Shown one piece after another: positions 39,263-46,795 of a stretch of 64,000 bases of DNA (position 1 is the first letter of the stretch; the number at the start of each line of letters is the position of its first letter). The position numbers and the translations under genes were made by a program. The stretch comes from Nocardia uniformis NBRC 13702. GTDB lineage: Bacteria; Actinomycetota; Actinomycetes; Mycobacteriales; Mycobacteriaceae. The notes beneath the pieces are model-generated. The model made no database searches. It was not told the DNA's origin and was given only the letters and a program-made list of their open reading frames with translations. The stretch spans positions 62,001 to 126,000 of the forward strand of contig NZ_BDCE01000006.1 in assembly GCF_001613345.1 (NCBI RefSeq). Reading direction: 5' to 3'.

Positions 39263-40135
39263 ATGAATCCGCAGCCACCCGCACTGTCGTGTTACCGCCA
39301 CCCCGACCGACCTACCGGTCTGGCCTGCACGCGGTGCGGGCGGTCCGCATGTCCGGAATGTCTGCGCTCGGCCGCGGTCGGCCAGCATTGCGTGGACTGT
39401 GTGAATCAGGGCCAGAAGGATATTCGCCAGGCCCGCACGGTGGGCGGGGCCGCGATATCGCAGAACCCGCGACCGTTCGTCACCTACGCGCTGATCGCGA
39501 TCAATGTGATCATCTACGCCATTACCGCGTTCGAAGCGGGCAATGTGATGGATAACCGCGCCTCGAATCTGTTCCGGGAATGGCGTTTGGTGCCCGCGTT
39601 CGTCGGCGACGGCGAATGGTTCCGGGTGATCGGCTCCGGATTCCTGCACTTCGGCCTGATCCACCTGGCCGTCAATATGCTCGCGCTGTACCTGCTCGGC
39701 CCCTACTGCGAGGCGGCCCTGGGGCGCGCCCGGTATCTGGCCGTGTACGCCGCCGCACTGCTGGGCGGTTCCGCCGCGGTCATGGCAATGGTCGATCCCC
39801 TGACCGCCACCGTCGGTGCCTCCGGCGCGATCTACGGCCTGTTCGGCGCGGTCGCGGTGATCATGCTGCGTACCCGGCAGAACATGACCCAGATCGCCGT
39901 ACTGCTGGCGATCAACCTGTTCATCAGTGTGTCGGTGCCGGGAATCTCGGTCTGGGGACACCTCGGTGGTCTGACGGCCGGAACCATCGCCGCTGCGGGC
40001 ATTCTGTACCTGCCCCGCTGGCTGCGTGCGAAGAACCAATCCGCCGCCTCGGCGATCGGTTGGGGTTCGGTGGCCGTGGTCGCCCTGGCCGCGCTCGCCA
40101 TCACCGTGGTAGCCGCGCCGACGATCATGTACTGA
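39263..40135 (+). CDS. rhomboid-family intramembrane serine protease
   Basis: A 290-residue membrane protein. An N-terminal cysteine-rich B-box-like zinc motif (C10, H13, C22, C25, C30, C33, C43, C46) precedes about six membrane helices. The catalytic dyad is Ser187 in GASGAIYG and His233 in WGHLGG. HxxxN-type residues are seen in HLAVNML. It cleaves membrane-anchored substrates, which are unknown here. It is separated from ppiA by only 17 bases. Confidence 0.93.
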   Translation: MNPQPPALSCYRHPDRPTGLACTRCGRSACPECLRSAAVGQHCVDCVNQGQKDIRQARTVGGAAISQNPRPFVTYALIAINVIIYAITAFEAGNVMDNRASNLFREWRLVPAFVGDGEWFRVIGSGFLHFGLIHLAVNMLALYLLGPYCEAALGRARYLAVYAAALLGGSAAVMAMVDPLTATVGASGAIYGLFGAVAVIMLRTRQNMTQIAVLLAINLFISVSVPGISVWGHLGGLTAGTIAAAGILYLPRWLRAKNQSAASAIGWGSVAVVALAALAITVVAAPTIMY

Positions 40136-40162
40136 GCCGGATGGCGGCGGTTCAACCGCCGC

Positions 40163-40171
40163 TTATCCACA
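40163..40171. promoter_or_regulatory. DnaA box outside oriC
   Basis: TTATCCACA, a perfect DnaA box, between the convergent rhomboid and PH-domain genes. Confidence 0.6.
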
Positions 40172-40198
40172 TTCCACAGGGCTGTTAGCAGAATCGCG

Positions 40199-40639
40199 CT
40201 ATCGGGCGAGATGGGTACGCAAAGACTCGAGCACATCCTCGGGATGTGCGCCCAGATCCCAGCGCCCGAAGATCAAAAGGCGCTCATCGCCGTCGTCGTT
40301 CACGTCCAACTCGAGCATGGGCATCTTGCGTCCGAGACGCCGGTAATTCACCACGCGGGCTCGAATCACCTGCTGCGGTGTGTACCGCTTGGGACCGGAC
40401 ACACCGCGTACCACGATGGGGTCCGCGGTTCCCGGTTCGATGGCCAGCCGGGGACGCTGTCGCAGCCCCACACCGGCCATGACCAGCAGTGCGAGTGCGG
40501 CCAACCCGATGAGCAGCCGCCCAGCGGAATCCTTCGACAGCACCGCCGCGACCGCGAGCACAATGCCGCCCGCGGCACAGACGGCCAGGGCCGCCGGCGG
40601 GGTGGACCACGTCAGTGCGCGGGAGTCGGTCGGTGTCAT
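40199..40639 (-). CDS. PH-domain membrane protein (Rv0010c-type)
   Basis: A 146-residue protein with two closely spaced N-terminal membrane helices (AALAVCAAGGIVLAVAAVL and RLLIGLAALALLVMAGVG), followed by a bacterial PH-like domain with PQQVIRARVVNYRRLGRK and LLIFGRWDLGAHPEDVLESL. ATG 40639 marks the conserved start. Position between ppiA/rhomboid and crgA equals Rv0010c. The function is unknown. Confidence 0.85.
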   Translation of the reverse strand: MTPTDSRALTWSTPPAALAVCAAGGIVLAVAAVLSKDSAGRLLIGLAALALLVMAGVGLRQRPRLAIEPGTADPIVVRGVSGPKRYTPQQVIRARVVNYRRLGRKMPMLELDVNDDGDERLLIFGRWDLGAHPEDVLESLRTHLAR

Positions 40640-40653
40640 TCCCCAAACCCTCC

Positions 40654-40679
40654 TCGAGTTGTCCACAGGCTCATCCACA
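40654..40679. promoter_or_regulatory. CTCGAG-DnaA box cluster upstream of the PH-domain gene
   Basis: CTCGAG (40654-40659) runs directly into TTGTCCACA (40659-40667) and then TCATCCACA (40671-40679). The same CTCGAGTTGTCC string occurs in oriC at 15902. Confidence 0.7.
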
Positions 40680-40851
40680 GGTGTGTATGAATAACACGTT
40701 TGTAAGGCGATCAAGCTCACTGTCGGCCGCAATATGTAGCGGTAGCCCCGGTCCGAACCCCGCTCATCTTGTGTGGGCTGGGGATGAACTTCGCAGAGCT
40801 TGCCAAGCGGGAGATGATCTCCTCCGGGGCGGGGCAGGTGCCCCGGCCCGA

Positions 40852-41118
40852 CTACCTCCAGCGCATGGTCATGATCAGGCCCACGACCATGAGGCCGAAC
40901 CCGATCAAGAAGTTCCACGGACCCAGCTCGCTCATCCAGCTGATCTCCTCAGCCGCCAGGTAGTACACCAGCAGCCACACCAGACCGGCCAGCATGAAAC
41001 CGAGCATGACGGAGACGTACCAGACCGGCGACGGACCAGCCGACTTCACCCGCACCGGGGTGCGATTGGTTGGATTGATCGTGTAATCGGACTTTTTCCG
41101 GACCTTCGACTTGGGCAT
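40852..41118 (-). CDS. crgA: cell division protein CrgA
   Basis: An 88-residue protein with a basic N-terminus ([12 protein letters not shown]) and two membrane helices ([20 protein letters not shown] and [18 protein letters not shown]). This is the full CrgA layout, which in mycobacteria recruits FtsI, FtsQ and other division proteins to the septum. It is divergent from the TrpG/PabA gene and close to the kinase operon, as in related genomes. Confidence 0.96.
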   Translation of the reverse strand: MPKSKVRKKSDYTINPTNRTPVRVKSAGPSPVWYVSVMLGFMLAGLVWLLVYYLAAEEISWMSELGPWNFLIGFGLMVVGLIMTMRWR

Positions 41119-41225
41119 GACGTCCTCGATTTCGGCGTGCAGGTCTGGGTAAAGGTTAGCCCAGGTGAGTCAGGGGCAGGGTATTGCGTGCGACAGGCTG
41201 ACCAGCGGGCACGTACTCTCGATGC

Positions 41226-41864
41226 ATGCGTGTTCTGGTCGTCGACAATTACGACAGCTTCGTATTCAACCTGGTGCAGTATCTCGGGCAACTCGGTGTG
41301 GACGCGACCGTCTGGCGCAATGACGATCCGCAGCTCGCCGACGTCGACGCCGTGGTCACCGAATTCGACGGACTGCTGATCAGCCCCGGTCCGGGGACGC
41401 CGGAGCGGGCCGGAGCCAGTATCGATCTGGTGCACGCCTGTGCGCGACACGAGGTGCCGCTGCTCGGGGTGTGCCTGGGGCATCAGGCTATCGGGTCGGC
41501 GTTCGGCGCGACCGTGACGCGCGCGCCGGAGCTGCTGCACGGTAAGACTTCGGAGGTTTTCCATATCGGCGCGGGCGTGTTGGCGGGTCTGCCGGATCCG
41601 TTCATCGCGACGCGCTACCACTCGCTGACCGTGCTCGAAGAGACCATCCCGCCAGAGCTGGAGGTGCTCGGCCGCACCGAAACCGGAATCGTGATGGCGA
41701 TGCGGCATCGCACGCTGCCCATCCACGGGGTGCAGTTCCATCCCGAATCGGTACTCACCGAGGGTGGGCACCGCATGTTGGCCAACTGGCTCGGGGTATG
41801 CGGTGCACGTCCCGCGGAGGGCCTGGTGCGGACGCTCGAAGCGGAAGTCGCGGCGCTGGTGTGA
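41226..41864 (+). CDS. glutamine amidotransferase, TrpG/PabA type
   Basis: A 212-residue class I amidotransferase. The nucleophile is Cys83 in LLGVCLGHQAIG. The His-Glu of the triad is in GVQFHPESVLTE. NYDSFVFNLVQYLG at the N-terminus is typical of the anthranilate/aminodeoxychorismate synthase small subunit. It supplies ammonia to a partner that is not in this window. Position equals Rv0013. Whether it works for tryptophan, folate or both cannot be said. Confidence 0.93.
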   Translation: MRVLVVDNYDSFVFNLVQYLGQLGVDATVWRNDDPQLADVDAVVTEFDGLLISPGPGTPERAGASIDLVHACARHEVPLLGVCLGHQAIGSAFGATVTRAPELLHGKTSEVFHIGAGVLAGLPDPFIATRYHSLTVLEETIPPELEVLGRTETGIVMAMRHRTLPIHGVQFHPESVLTEGGHRMLANWLGVCGARPAEGLVRTLEAEVAALV

Positions 41865-42574
41865 GCCACGCCGACGGTGCGCCGAACCGCCGACCGCGGG
41901 TAGTGCTGTCGGTGGCGGTGAGCATCGACGGCTACCTGGATGATGCGGGGCCGAATCGGCTGCTGCTGTCCAATGACGCCGATTTCGATCGAGTGGATCA
42001 GCTGCGCGCCGATTCCGATGCCATTCTCATCGGTGCCGAGACCCTGCGGCGGGACAATCCGCGGCTGCTGGTCAACAACGCCGCACGCCGGGCGGCCCGG
42101 GTGGCCGCCGGGAAACCCGAAAATCCGGTTCGGGCAATCGTTTCCGCCAAGGGTGAGCTCGATCCCGCCCTGCGGTTCTGGCACCACGGCGGCGATCGGC
42201 TCGTCTATACGACCGATGCCGGAGCGGAACGTATCGGGAATTCGTTGACCGGTCTGGCCGACGTCGTATCTCTCGGCGGTGCGGTCGATTTCGCGACGCT
42301 GCTGGGCGAGCTCGGCGCGCGCGGTATCGAGCACCTGATGGTGGAGGGCGGCGGCACCATCCACACCGCCTTCCTGTCCGGGGGCCTGGCCGACGAGATC
42401 CTGATGGCCGTCGCGCCCATCCTGATCGGCGATCCGGCCGCACCCAGCTTCCTCGGGCCCGCCGCGTATCCCGGTGGCCCGCAACGTCGGATGCGATTGG
42501 CCGAGGTCGGCCGGGTCGGTGATATGGCGCTCCTGCGCTACCTGCCACAGGAGGAGGTCGACGAAGATGGATGA
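41861..42574 (+). CDS. RibD C-terminal-like reductase
   Basis: A 237-residue NADPH-dependent reductase of the RibD/DHFR-like fold. VVLSVAVSIDGYLDD, SDAILIGAETLRRDNPRLLV and GIEHLMVEGGGTIHTAFL are the family marks. GTG 41861 overlaps the upstream stop (GTGA), so it is coupled to the amidotransferase gene. The next gene encodes a deaminase domain. Together they look like a split RibD of riboflavin synthesis, or a related pathway reductase. Confidence 0.85.
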   Translation: MSHADGAPNRRPRVVLSVAVSIDGYLDDAGPNRLLLSNDADFDRVDQLRADSDAILIGAETLRRDNPRLLVNNAARRAARVAAGKPENPVRAIVSAKGELDPALRFWHHGGDRLVYTTDAGAERIGNSLTGLADVVSLGGAVDFATLLGELGARGIEHLMVEGGGTIHTAFLSGGLADEILMAVAPILIGDPAAPSFLGPAAYPGGPQRRMRLAEVGRVGDMALLRYLPQEEVDEDG

Positions 42575-43025
42575 GCACCGCCTGCACCGTCAATGGATGC
42601 GCCATGCCATCGGTCTGGCCCGGTTGTGCCCGATCAGTCCCACCGCGTTCTCGGTGGGCGCGGTCATTGTCGGCGCGGACGGCGTGGAGATCACGCACGG
42701 CTGGTCGCGGGAGACCGATGAGAAGGTGCACGCCGAGGAATCGGCGCTGAACAAACTCGACCCGGACGATCCGCGGCTGCCGCACGCCACCCTCTACAGC
42801 ACGCTGGAGCCGTGTTCCCAACGCGCCAGCGTGGACCGGGCGCCCTGCACCGATCGCATTCTGCGGTCCGGAATTCGGCAGGTGGTCATTGCCTGGCGCG
42901 AACCCGGCACCTTTGTGGAGAACTGTGTAGGAGTGGAGAAGCTGCGCGAACGCGGCATCGAGGTGGTCGAACTACCCGATTTGGCCGATGAGGCCATGTC
43001 GATGAATCGGCACCTGAAGCTCTGA
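42567..43025 (+). CDS. RibD-like zinc-dependent deaminase
   Basis: A 152-residue cytidine-deaminase-fold enzyme. The zinc site is H55-A-E57 together with P82-C83 and C94. It overlaps the reductase gene by 8 bases and is preceded by GGAGGAGG. In RibD these two domains are fused (deaminase first); here they are separate genes in the reverse order. The spacing between the two Cys is longer than usual for RibD, so the substrate is not certain. Confidence 0.85.
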   Translation: MDEHRLHRQWMRHAIGLARLCPISPTAFSVGAVIVGADGVEITHGWSRETDEKVHAEESALNKLDPDDPRLPHATLYSTLEPCSQRASVDRAPCTDRILRSGIRQVVIAWREPGTFVENCVGVEKLRERGIEVVELPDLADEAMSMNRHLKL

Positions 43026-43029
43026 GGCA

Positions 43030-43160
43030 ACGGTGGCGACAGCGCCACCGACGAATCGGCCGGTCGGCTCGAACACGGTGAACGCGGGTTTCATCGTCCA
43101 TCAACCACCAATCATCGGTGGTCAACAGGCCGGGGTCGATTCGGATGGATACTGGCCGCT
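43030..43160 (-). pseudogene. fragment of a DUF6879 gene
   Basis: On the minus strand it encodes LLTTDDWWLMDDE and, one base out of frame, AFTVFEPTGRFVGGAVAT. Both match residues about 103-140 of the intact protein at 30102-30608. The frameshift and the missing ends show that it is a remnant. It begins 5 bases after the deaminase gene stop. Confidence 0.8.
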
Positions 43161-43186
43161 GTGCCTGACCGTAGGGCACAGCACGG

Positions 43187-44050
43187 CTAGATGGTCCCAT
43201 CCCCCATATCTAGCGAACCGGCGTGAACCGACCGCGCTTCAGCAATCAAGTCCCTGGCAGAGTCGCCGAACACCGCCGACTTGGCCAGCAGTTCAAAAGT
43301 CCGTTCGTACGTGCGTATTTCAGACGGACTGGTAACTGTCAGCTCAGCGCTCGGTGTCTCGACCATCACCATCGCGTCGTCAAACACTATGAACCCTCGC
43401 GCTGGGCACCGATACAGCGCCGTCAGCGGAATTATGCCCAGGCTCACGCGAGGGTTATGGCTCGCGTCCAGCAAGGTGTCCATCTGGGTAACCATCACCT
43501 CGGGAGAGGCGACGGTGCGGTACAGCGCTGCTGCCTCGATCAGGAACGTGAAGCGTCTGGCACCGCTGTGCAGCACCTTCTTGCGCGCCATGCGGACAGC
43601 GACGGCATCGTCCAGATCGTTGCGGCCTCCGGTCATGTCGATACAGGCGCGCAGGATGCCTCGGGCGTAGTCAGCGGTTTGCAACAGACCTGGAATGACA
43701 TTGACCTCATGCCAGCGCAGGCCCTTCACGACAGATTCGATCTCGATGGACCGTCGTTGCCTCGGCGCGTGTCCTCCTGCGGTGATCCGCCGCCATTCGA
43801 GGTACATCGACCGGAGATTGCGCAACGCCGCGACCAGGTCGTCATAGGCCGCTTGCTTGCCGACCGCACGGCACCAGGCAAGCAGGTCGTCTTCGGTGGG
43901 CTGCTGCTTGGCCCATTCGATCCGCGAGACCTTTGATGGATGCCATCCGCAGACGGCAGCGAGTTCCTTACCGGACAGGTGGGCGTCCCTGCGGAGTTCA
44001 CGCAACCGAACTCCGAGAGCTGCCCTTGCCTGTCCAGCGCTGCTACTCAC
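43187..44050 (-). CDS. Xre-type HTH regulator with DUF5753 domain, second copy
   Basis: A 287-residue paralogue of the protein at 30605-31441, with the same layout: HTH (VRLRELRRDAHLSGKELAAVCGW, SKVSRIEW) and DUF5753 (LRNLRSMYLEWRRI, IPGLLQTADYARGIL, ARGFIVFDDAMVMVE). GTG 44050 overlaps the DUF6879 stop (GTGA), exactly as in the first cassette. The sequences are clearly diverged, so the duplication is not recent, or each came from a different source. Confidence 0.85.
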   Translation of the reverse strand: MSSSAGQARAALGVRLRELRRDAHLSGKELAAVCGWHPSKVSRIEWAKQQPTEDDLLAWCRAVGKQAAYDDLVAALRNLRSMYLEWRRITAGGHAPRQRRSIEIESVVKGLRWHEVNVIPGLLQTADYARGILRACIDMTGGRNDLDDAVAVRMARKKVLHSGARRFTFLIEAAALYRTVASPEVMVTQMDTLLDASHNPRVSLGIIPLTALYRCPARGFIVFDDAMVMVETPSAELTVTSPSEIRTYERTFELLAKSAVFGDSARDLIAEARSVHAGSLDMGDGTI

Positions 44051-44595
44051 CTGGCAGCGAACTCCGACTCGATGTACTCGGAATGGTCGATACCCAGTCC
44101 CCACAACCGATCCCACGACCCAGCGCACAGCGCAACTATTTCGGGGTCAGTGGTAACGGCCACTCCTGTGGTACCCCCGGCGGGGTCGGTGGTGTTGAAG
44201 ACCACCATCTCGCGATCGAACACCCAGTAATCATCCATCGGCACGTGTCCGCTGTCAGCGGCGAGGTTCCGAGGTAACCAGCGCACCTGCTCACCGTTGG
44301 CGATCGTCCGATCCGTCACGGACATCAGCCAGCGAACGTAGGTGGTGTGCGGAACCGACACCACGCGCACGCGCGCTACGGATACGCCCCGGCCGGTCGT
44401 TTCCTGGATCAACCCATTCCAGGCATGAAAGGCCGCTGGCCGCTCAGTCGGTGGTGGTTCACCGGCTGCAAATCGGCGCAATGCATCATCCTCGCTCGAC
44501 ACCGAGTAGGAGTCCTTCGTTTCGACGTGGAACGCCGACTTCTTCGCAGTACGGAAGAAGTCATCAAAGATGCCGGGGCCACTCAACGCACGCAC
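44047..44595 (-). CDS. DUF6879 family protein, second copy
   Basis: A 182-residue paralogue of the gene at 30102-30608. Shared marks are VARVRVVSVPHTTYVRW, MDDYWVFDREMVVFN and GVAVTTDPEIV. The start is GTG 44595, overlapping the upstream gene by 13 bases. It lacks the DDWW doublet of the first copy (DDYW here). Confidence 0.8.
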   Translation of the reverse strand: MRALSGPGIFDDFFRTAKKSAFHVETKDSYSVSSEDDALRRFAAGEPPPTERPAAFHAWNGLIQETTGRGVSVARVRVVSVPHTTYVRWLMSVTDRTIANGEQVRWLPRNLAADSGHVPMDDYWVFDREMVVFNTTDPAGGTTGVAVTTDPEIVALCAGSWDRLWGLGIDHSEYIESEFAAR

Positions 44596-44879
44596 GCGGG
44601 CACCTCCACCGCGGTTTCGGTTGGATCCAAGGTGAGTTGCATTCGAACCTCGTCCGAAACAGGCTCACCCGTGATCACCACCATTCCAGGAACTTCGGTG
44701 GTCTCCACCATCAGCTGCATACCAGGCTCAGCCCAGTTCAGCAGCTCGTGAGGAACGAGCACCGCAGTACCGTTACGGAGCGAATCCCCCTGGGCAATAA
44801 GCCCATTCGCTTCTGTGACATAGAGGGCTGGACATCCGCCGTTCTCCGAACCTGACCCGAGCAATCGCAAGATCGTCAT
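44583..44879 (-). CDS. small cytosolic protein, first gene of the second cassette
   Basis: A 98-residue protein related to the one at 29747-30094: RLLGSGSENGGCPALYVTEANGL matches FLGKGGTTGNGCPSVYVTDHG in pattern, and both end in a VEVP segment. ATG 44879 follows AGGAGAG. It is the first gene of a three-gene leftward operon. No named family is recognised. Confidence 0.6.
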   Translation of the reverse strand: MTILRLLGSGSENGGCPALYVTEANGLIAQGDSLRNGTAVLVPHELLNWAEPGMQLMVETTEVPGMVVITGEPVSDEVRMQLTLDPTETAVEVPACVR

Positions 44880-44910
44880 GGAGCTCTCCTATTGCTTTGA
44901 GAGAAACGTG

Positions 44911-44977
44911 AGTATTGCAATTATTGCTGCAATCGCCCTCTCGACGTTAGAGATCCGCGCGCAATCTCCTGCAATCA
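44911..44977. promoter_or_regulatory. repeated GCAAT motifs, putative operator
   Basis: ATTGCAATTATTGCTGCAAT at 44914-44933 and GCAATCTCCTGCAAT at 44961-44975 lie between the leftward cassette and the rightward HTH fragment. Two spaced inverted/direct copies of TGCAAT suggest a binding site for one of the cassette's HTH proteins. Confidence 0.45.
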
Positions 44978-45089
44978 GGCTGTGGACTGGGCTGCGGCTT
45001 CCCTAGCGTCAAGTCCAGGCGTTCGAAGCCGGTGCAGCCGACAACGCCCAAACCTCTCAGCAACGGCGACGACGGCGAACGGGGATCAG

Positions 45090-45248
45090 ATGGCATTCAC
45101 CGAATCCGAAGCCAAGGTGCTCGGCGCGCTCGCCGGATTGACACCTACCGAAGGGCTGACCGTCCGGCAACTGCGTGAACGAACTGCTTTGTCAGCCGGG
45201 ACGACGGGGTCGGTGACAGATACTCGACCAGGCTCGCGGTCGGTATGA
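45090..45248 (+). pseudogene. truncated copy of the small winged-helix gene
   Basis: MAFTESEAKVLGALAGLTPT and the following residues to TALSAG match the protein at 29259-29525 almost exactly. Homology stops at about 45199, and the frame then runs into unrelated sequence. Confidence 0.85.
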
Positions 45249-45330
45249 GGAACTCCGAGGCGAACGCATCGGCTTCGCGCTCAAGCGCCGCCGTCGCACA
45301 GGGCTCACCGTCGTGTAGTACCAAGTGGCC
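45200..45330 (-). pseudogene. fragment of an ImmA/IrrE-like metallopeptidase gene
   Basis: The minus strand encodes LEREADAFASEFLIPT, the characteristic helix of ImmA/IrrE (DUF955) proteins, but the upstream HExxH part is absent. Only about 40 residues remain. Confidence 0.6.
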
Positions 45331-45336
45331 TTGAGG

Positions 45337-45430
45337 ACCACCGCCAGACCGCACTGGACGGCGTTGCATTGCTGCGGAAGTTCGATGTACTGGACACTCA
45401 GATCCGACGGGAGCACGGGAAGGTCCCCGG
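45337..45430 (+). pseudogene. fragment of the island hypothetical gene
   Basis: Encodes RQTALDGVALLRKFDVLDTQ and a following KVPGT, matching the C-terminal end of the protein at 31520-32131. The N-terminal three quarters are missing. Confidence 0.85.
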
Positions 45431-45460
45431 CACGTTGCCCATTCATCACCCCACAGTCAT

Positions 45461-45550
45461 CGTGCCAGAGGTCCGTGTCACTGCGCTGGCGCAGTTTGCT
45501 GACTCCGAAAACCACTGCGGCGACAAGACCGATTGTCAGGAGAATTTCAT
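45461..45550 (-). pseudogene. broken copy of the DLW-39 micro-gene
   Basis: Minus-strand sequence from ATG 45550 is nearly identical to 26293-26385, but one A is missing after the start codon, shifting the frame. VFGVSKLRQRSDTDLWH is still readable in another frame. The sequence 45551-45758 beyond it holds no gene that I can recognise. Confidence 0.85.
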
Positions 45551-45758
45551 GGACTTCTCACGGGGTCCACCACACACCAGCGAGAACGCGCTCCCCAGCA
45601 GAAGGAAACGACGCGCGCTCACACGGAACAAGCAGCCGACCGGACCAACTACGCGGACCGACAGCGAAACCACTACGCCGGGAATGGTTCCAAGAGCAAA
45701 TCCGTGCCCGGAACAGTTACGCGAGGTGGCGTTTGAGGAGCTAAGCTCGTCGAGCGAG

Positions 45759-45947
45759 TCAGCTATCGCCGTAGAGCGTGAAGGTAATGGTCGGGCCTGA
45801 TGCCTCCCGCTGCCAGTCCTCGTAGCTCTCGGAACCGCTGAACTCCGACTGGTCCTGCTGGGCCGTGCTGTCCACGTCGCCTCCCGGCGACGGGAGGCCC
45901 ATCGCCTCGAGATACTCCGGTGGAAGGTCAGCATACGGATCGCTCAT
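45759..45947 (-). CDS. small acidic protein, last gene of the type VII-related operon
   Basis: A 62-residue acidic, soluble protein (MSDPYADLPPEYLEAMG...). Its ATG overlaps the stop of the upstream membrane-protein gene (ATGA), so it belongs to the four-gene operon 48524-45759. No family is recognised; small size and acidity would fit a chaperone or immunity role, but this is speculation. Confidence 0.5.
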   Translation of the reverse strand: MSDPYADLPPEYLEAMGLPSPGGDVDSTAQQDQSEFSGSESYEDWQREASGPTITFTLYGDS

Positions 45948-46795
45948 GCTCGATCACCTCCCATCCTGCGCACAATCGGCTCGTTCGGGTCCAGCACGCG
46001 ATAAGAGCGTATGCGGTCGATCGCCCGATGGTCGGACAGCTCTTCGCGCAACTCCGGGTGCGTGAAATAGAATCGGACCAGCCAGTAAGTTGCGGCGCCA
46101 CCAATCGACGGCCAATGGGCATCGAGACTGACTGTTCGCGTAACGGACTCATCGGTTCGGAACGTCACAAGTACGTCGCACCGGTCTTTACTTGATTTGT
46201 GAGAGGCGATAGCGACGTCAACGATGTCTCGCCAGGCCACCGTCGATTTCCCTTTGAAGGTCTGCTTGAATGACAGGCTATCCGGAGCAAGGACCAGGTT
46301 TCCGATGGGAGCTTGGACGACAATCCGCACAGTGTCGACCAATGAGAAAATTACGGCGATCAATATCACCAGCGGAAAGAAAACGCGCTGGCCGCCACTG
46401 AGTGGAAGATCGAGTGTATTGGACCATAATCCGAGGCAGAAAATTGATCCGCCAATTACAGTCGATATCGTGAAAATATACTGGGACAGTCTCATCCCTA
46501 GCGCGGCGTTGATGACTGTCCTTCCGTCAGCGTTTTTCATACTGGAAGAATGAACCTGCGTCTGCTTGGCTTGGAATATAGAAGCAGCGCCCAGTAGGCC
46601 CAGGAACCATGCGGACAACCCGGCGAACAAAAAGAAGGAGGATCGTAACCATTCATTGTTGGCAATGGAATTCGGGAGCTGGAGCCAGAGAAAGGACCCG
46701 AAGCCGCCGAAGGCAAATCCGCCCAGGTAGAAGACCCAGCGGGACGATTGCCACTGGTAAGGTATCGGATATTCCGAACTCTTACTATCGCTCAT
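45944..46795 (-). CDS. membrane protein of the type VII-related operon
   Basis: A 283-residue protein. It has four hydrophobic segments in two pairs: WVFYLGGFAFGGFGSFLWL and SSFFLFAGLSAWFLGLLGAA, then YIFTISTVIGGSIFCLGLW and VFFPLVILIAVIFSLVDTV. A soluble C-terminal region of about 110 residues follows. ATG 46795 overlaps the upstream stop (ATGA); ATG 46801 is an alternative. No family is recognised. Base composition is less G/C-rich than the neighbours, suggesting acquisition. Partnership with the upstream secreted protein is inferred from coupling. Confidence 0.6.
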   Translation of the reverse strand: MSDSKSSEYPIPYQWQSSRWVFYLGGFAFGGFGSFLWLQLPNSIANNEWLRSSFFLFAGLSAWFLGLLGAASIFQAKQTQVHSSSMKNADGRTVINAALGMRLSQYIFTISTVIGGSIFCLGLWSNTLDLPLSGGQRVFFPLVILIAVIFSLVDTVRIVVQAPIGNLVLAPDSLSFKQTFKGKSTVAWRDIVDVAIASHKSSKDRCDVLVTFRTDESVTRTVSLDAHWPSIGGAATYWLVRFYFTHPELREELSDHRAIDRIRSYRVLDPNEPIVRRMGGDRA

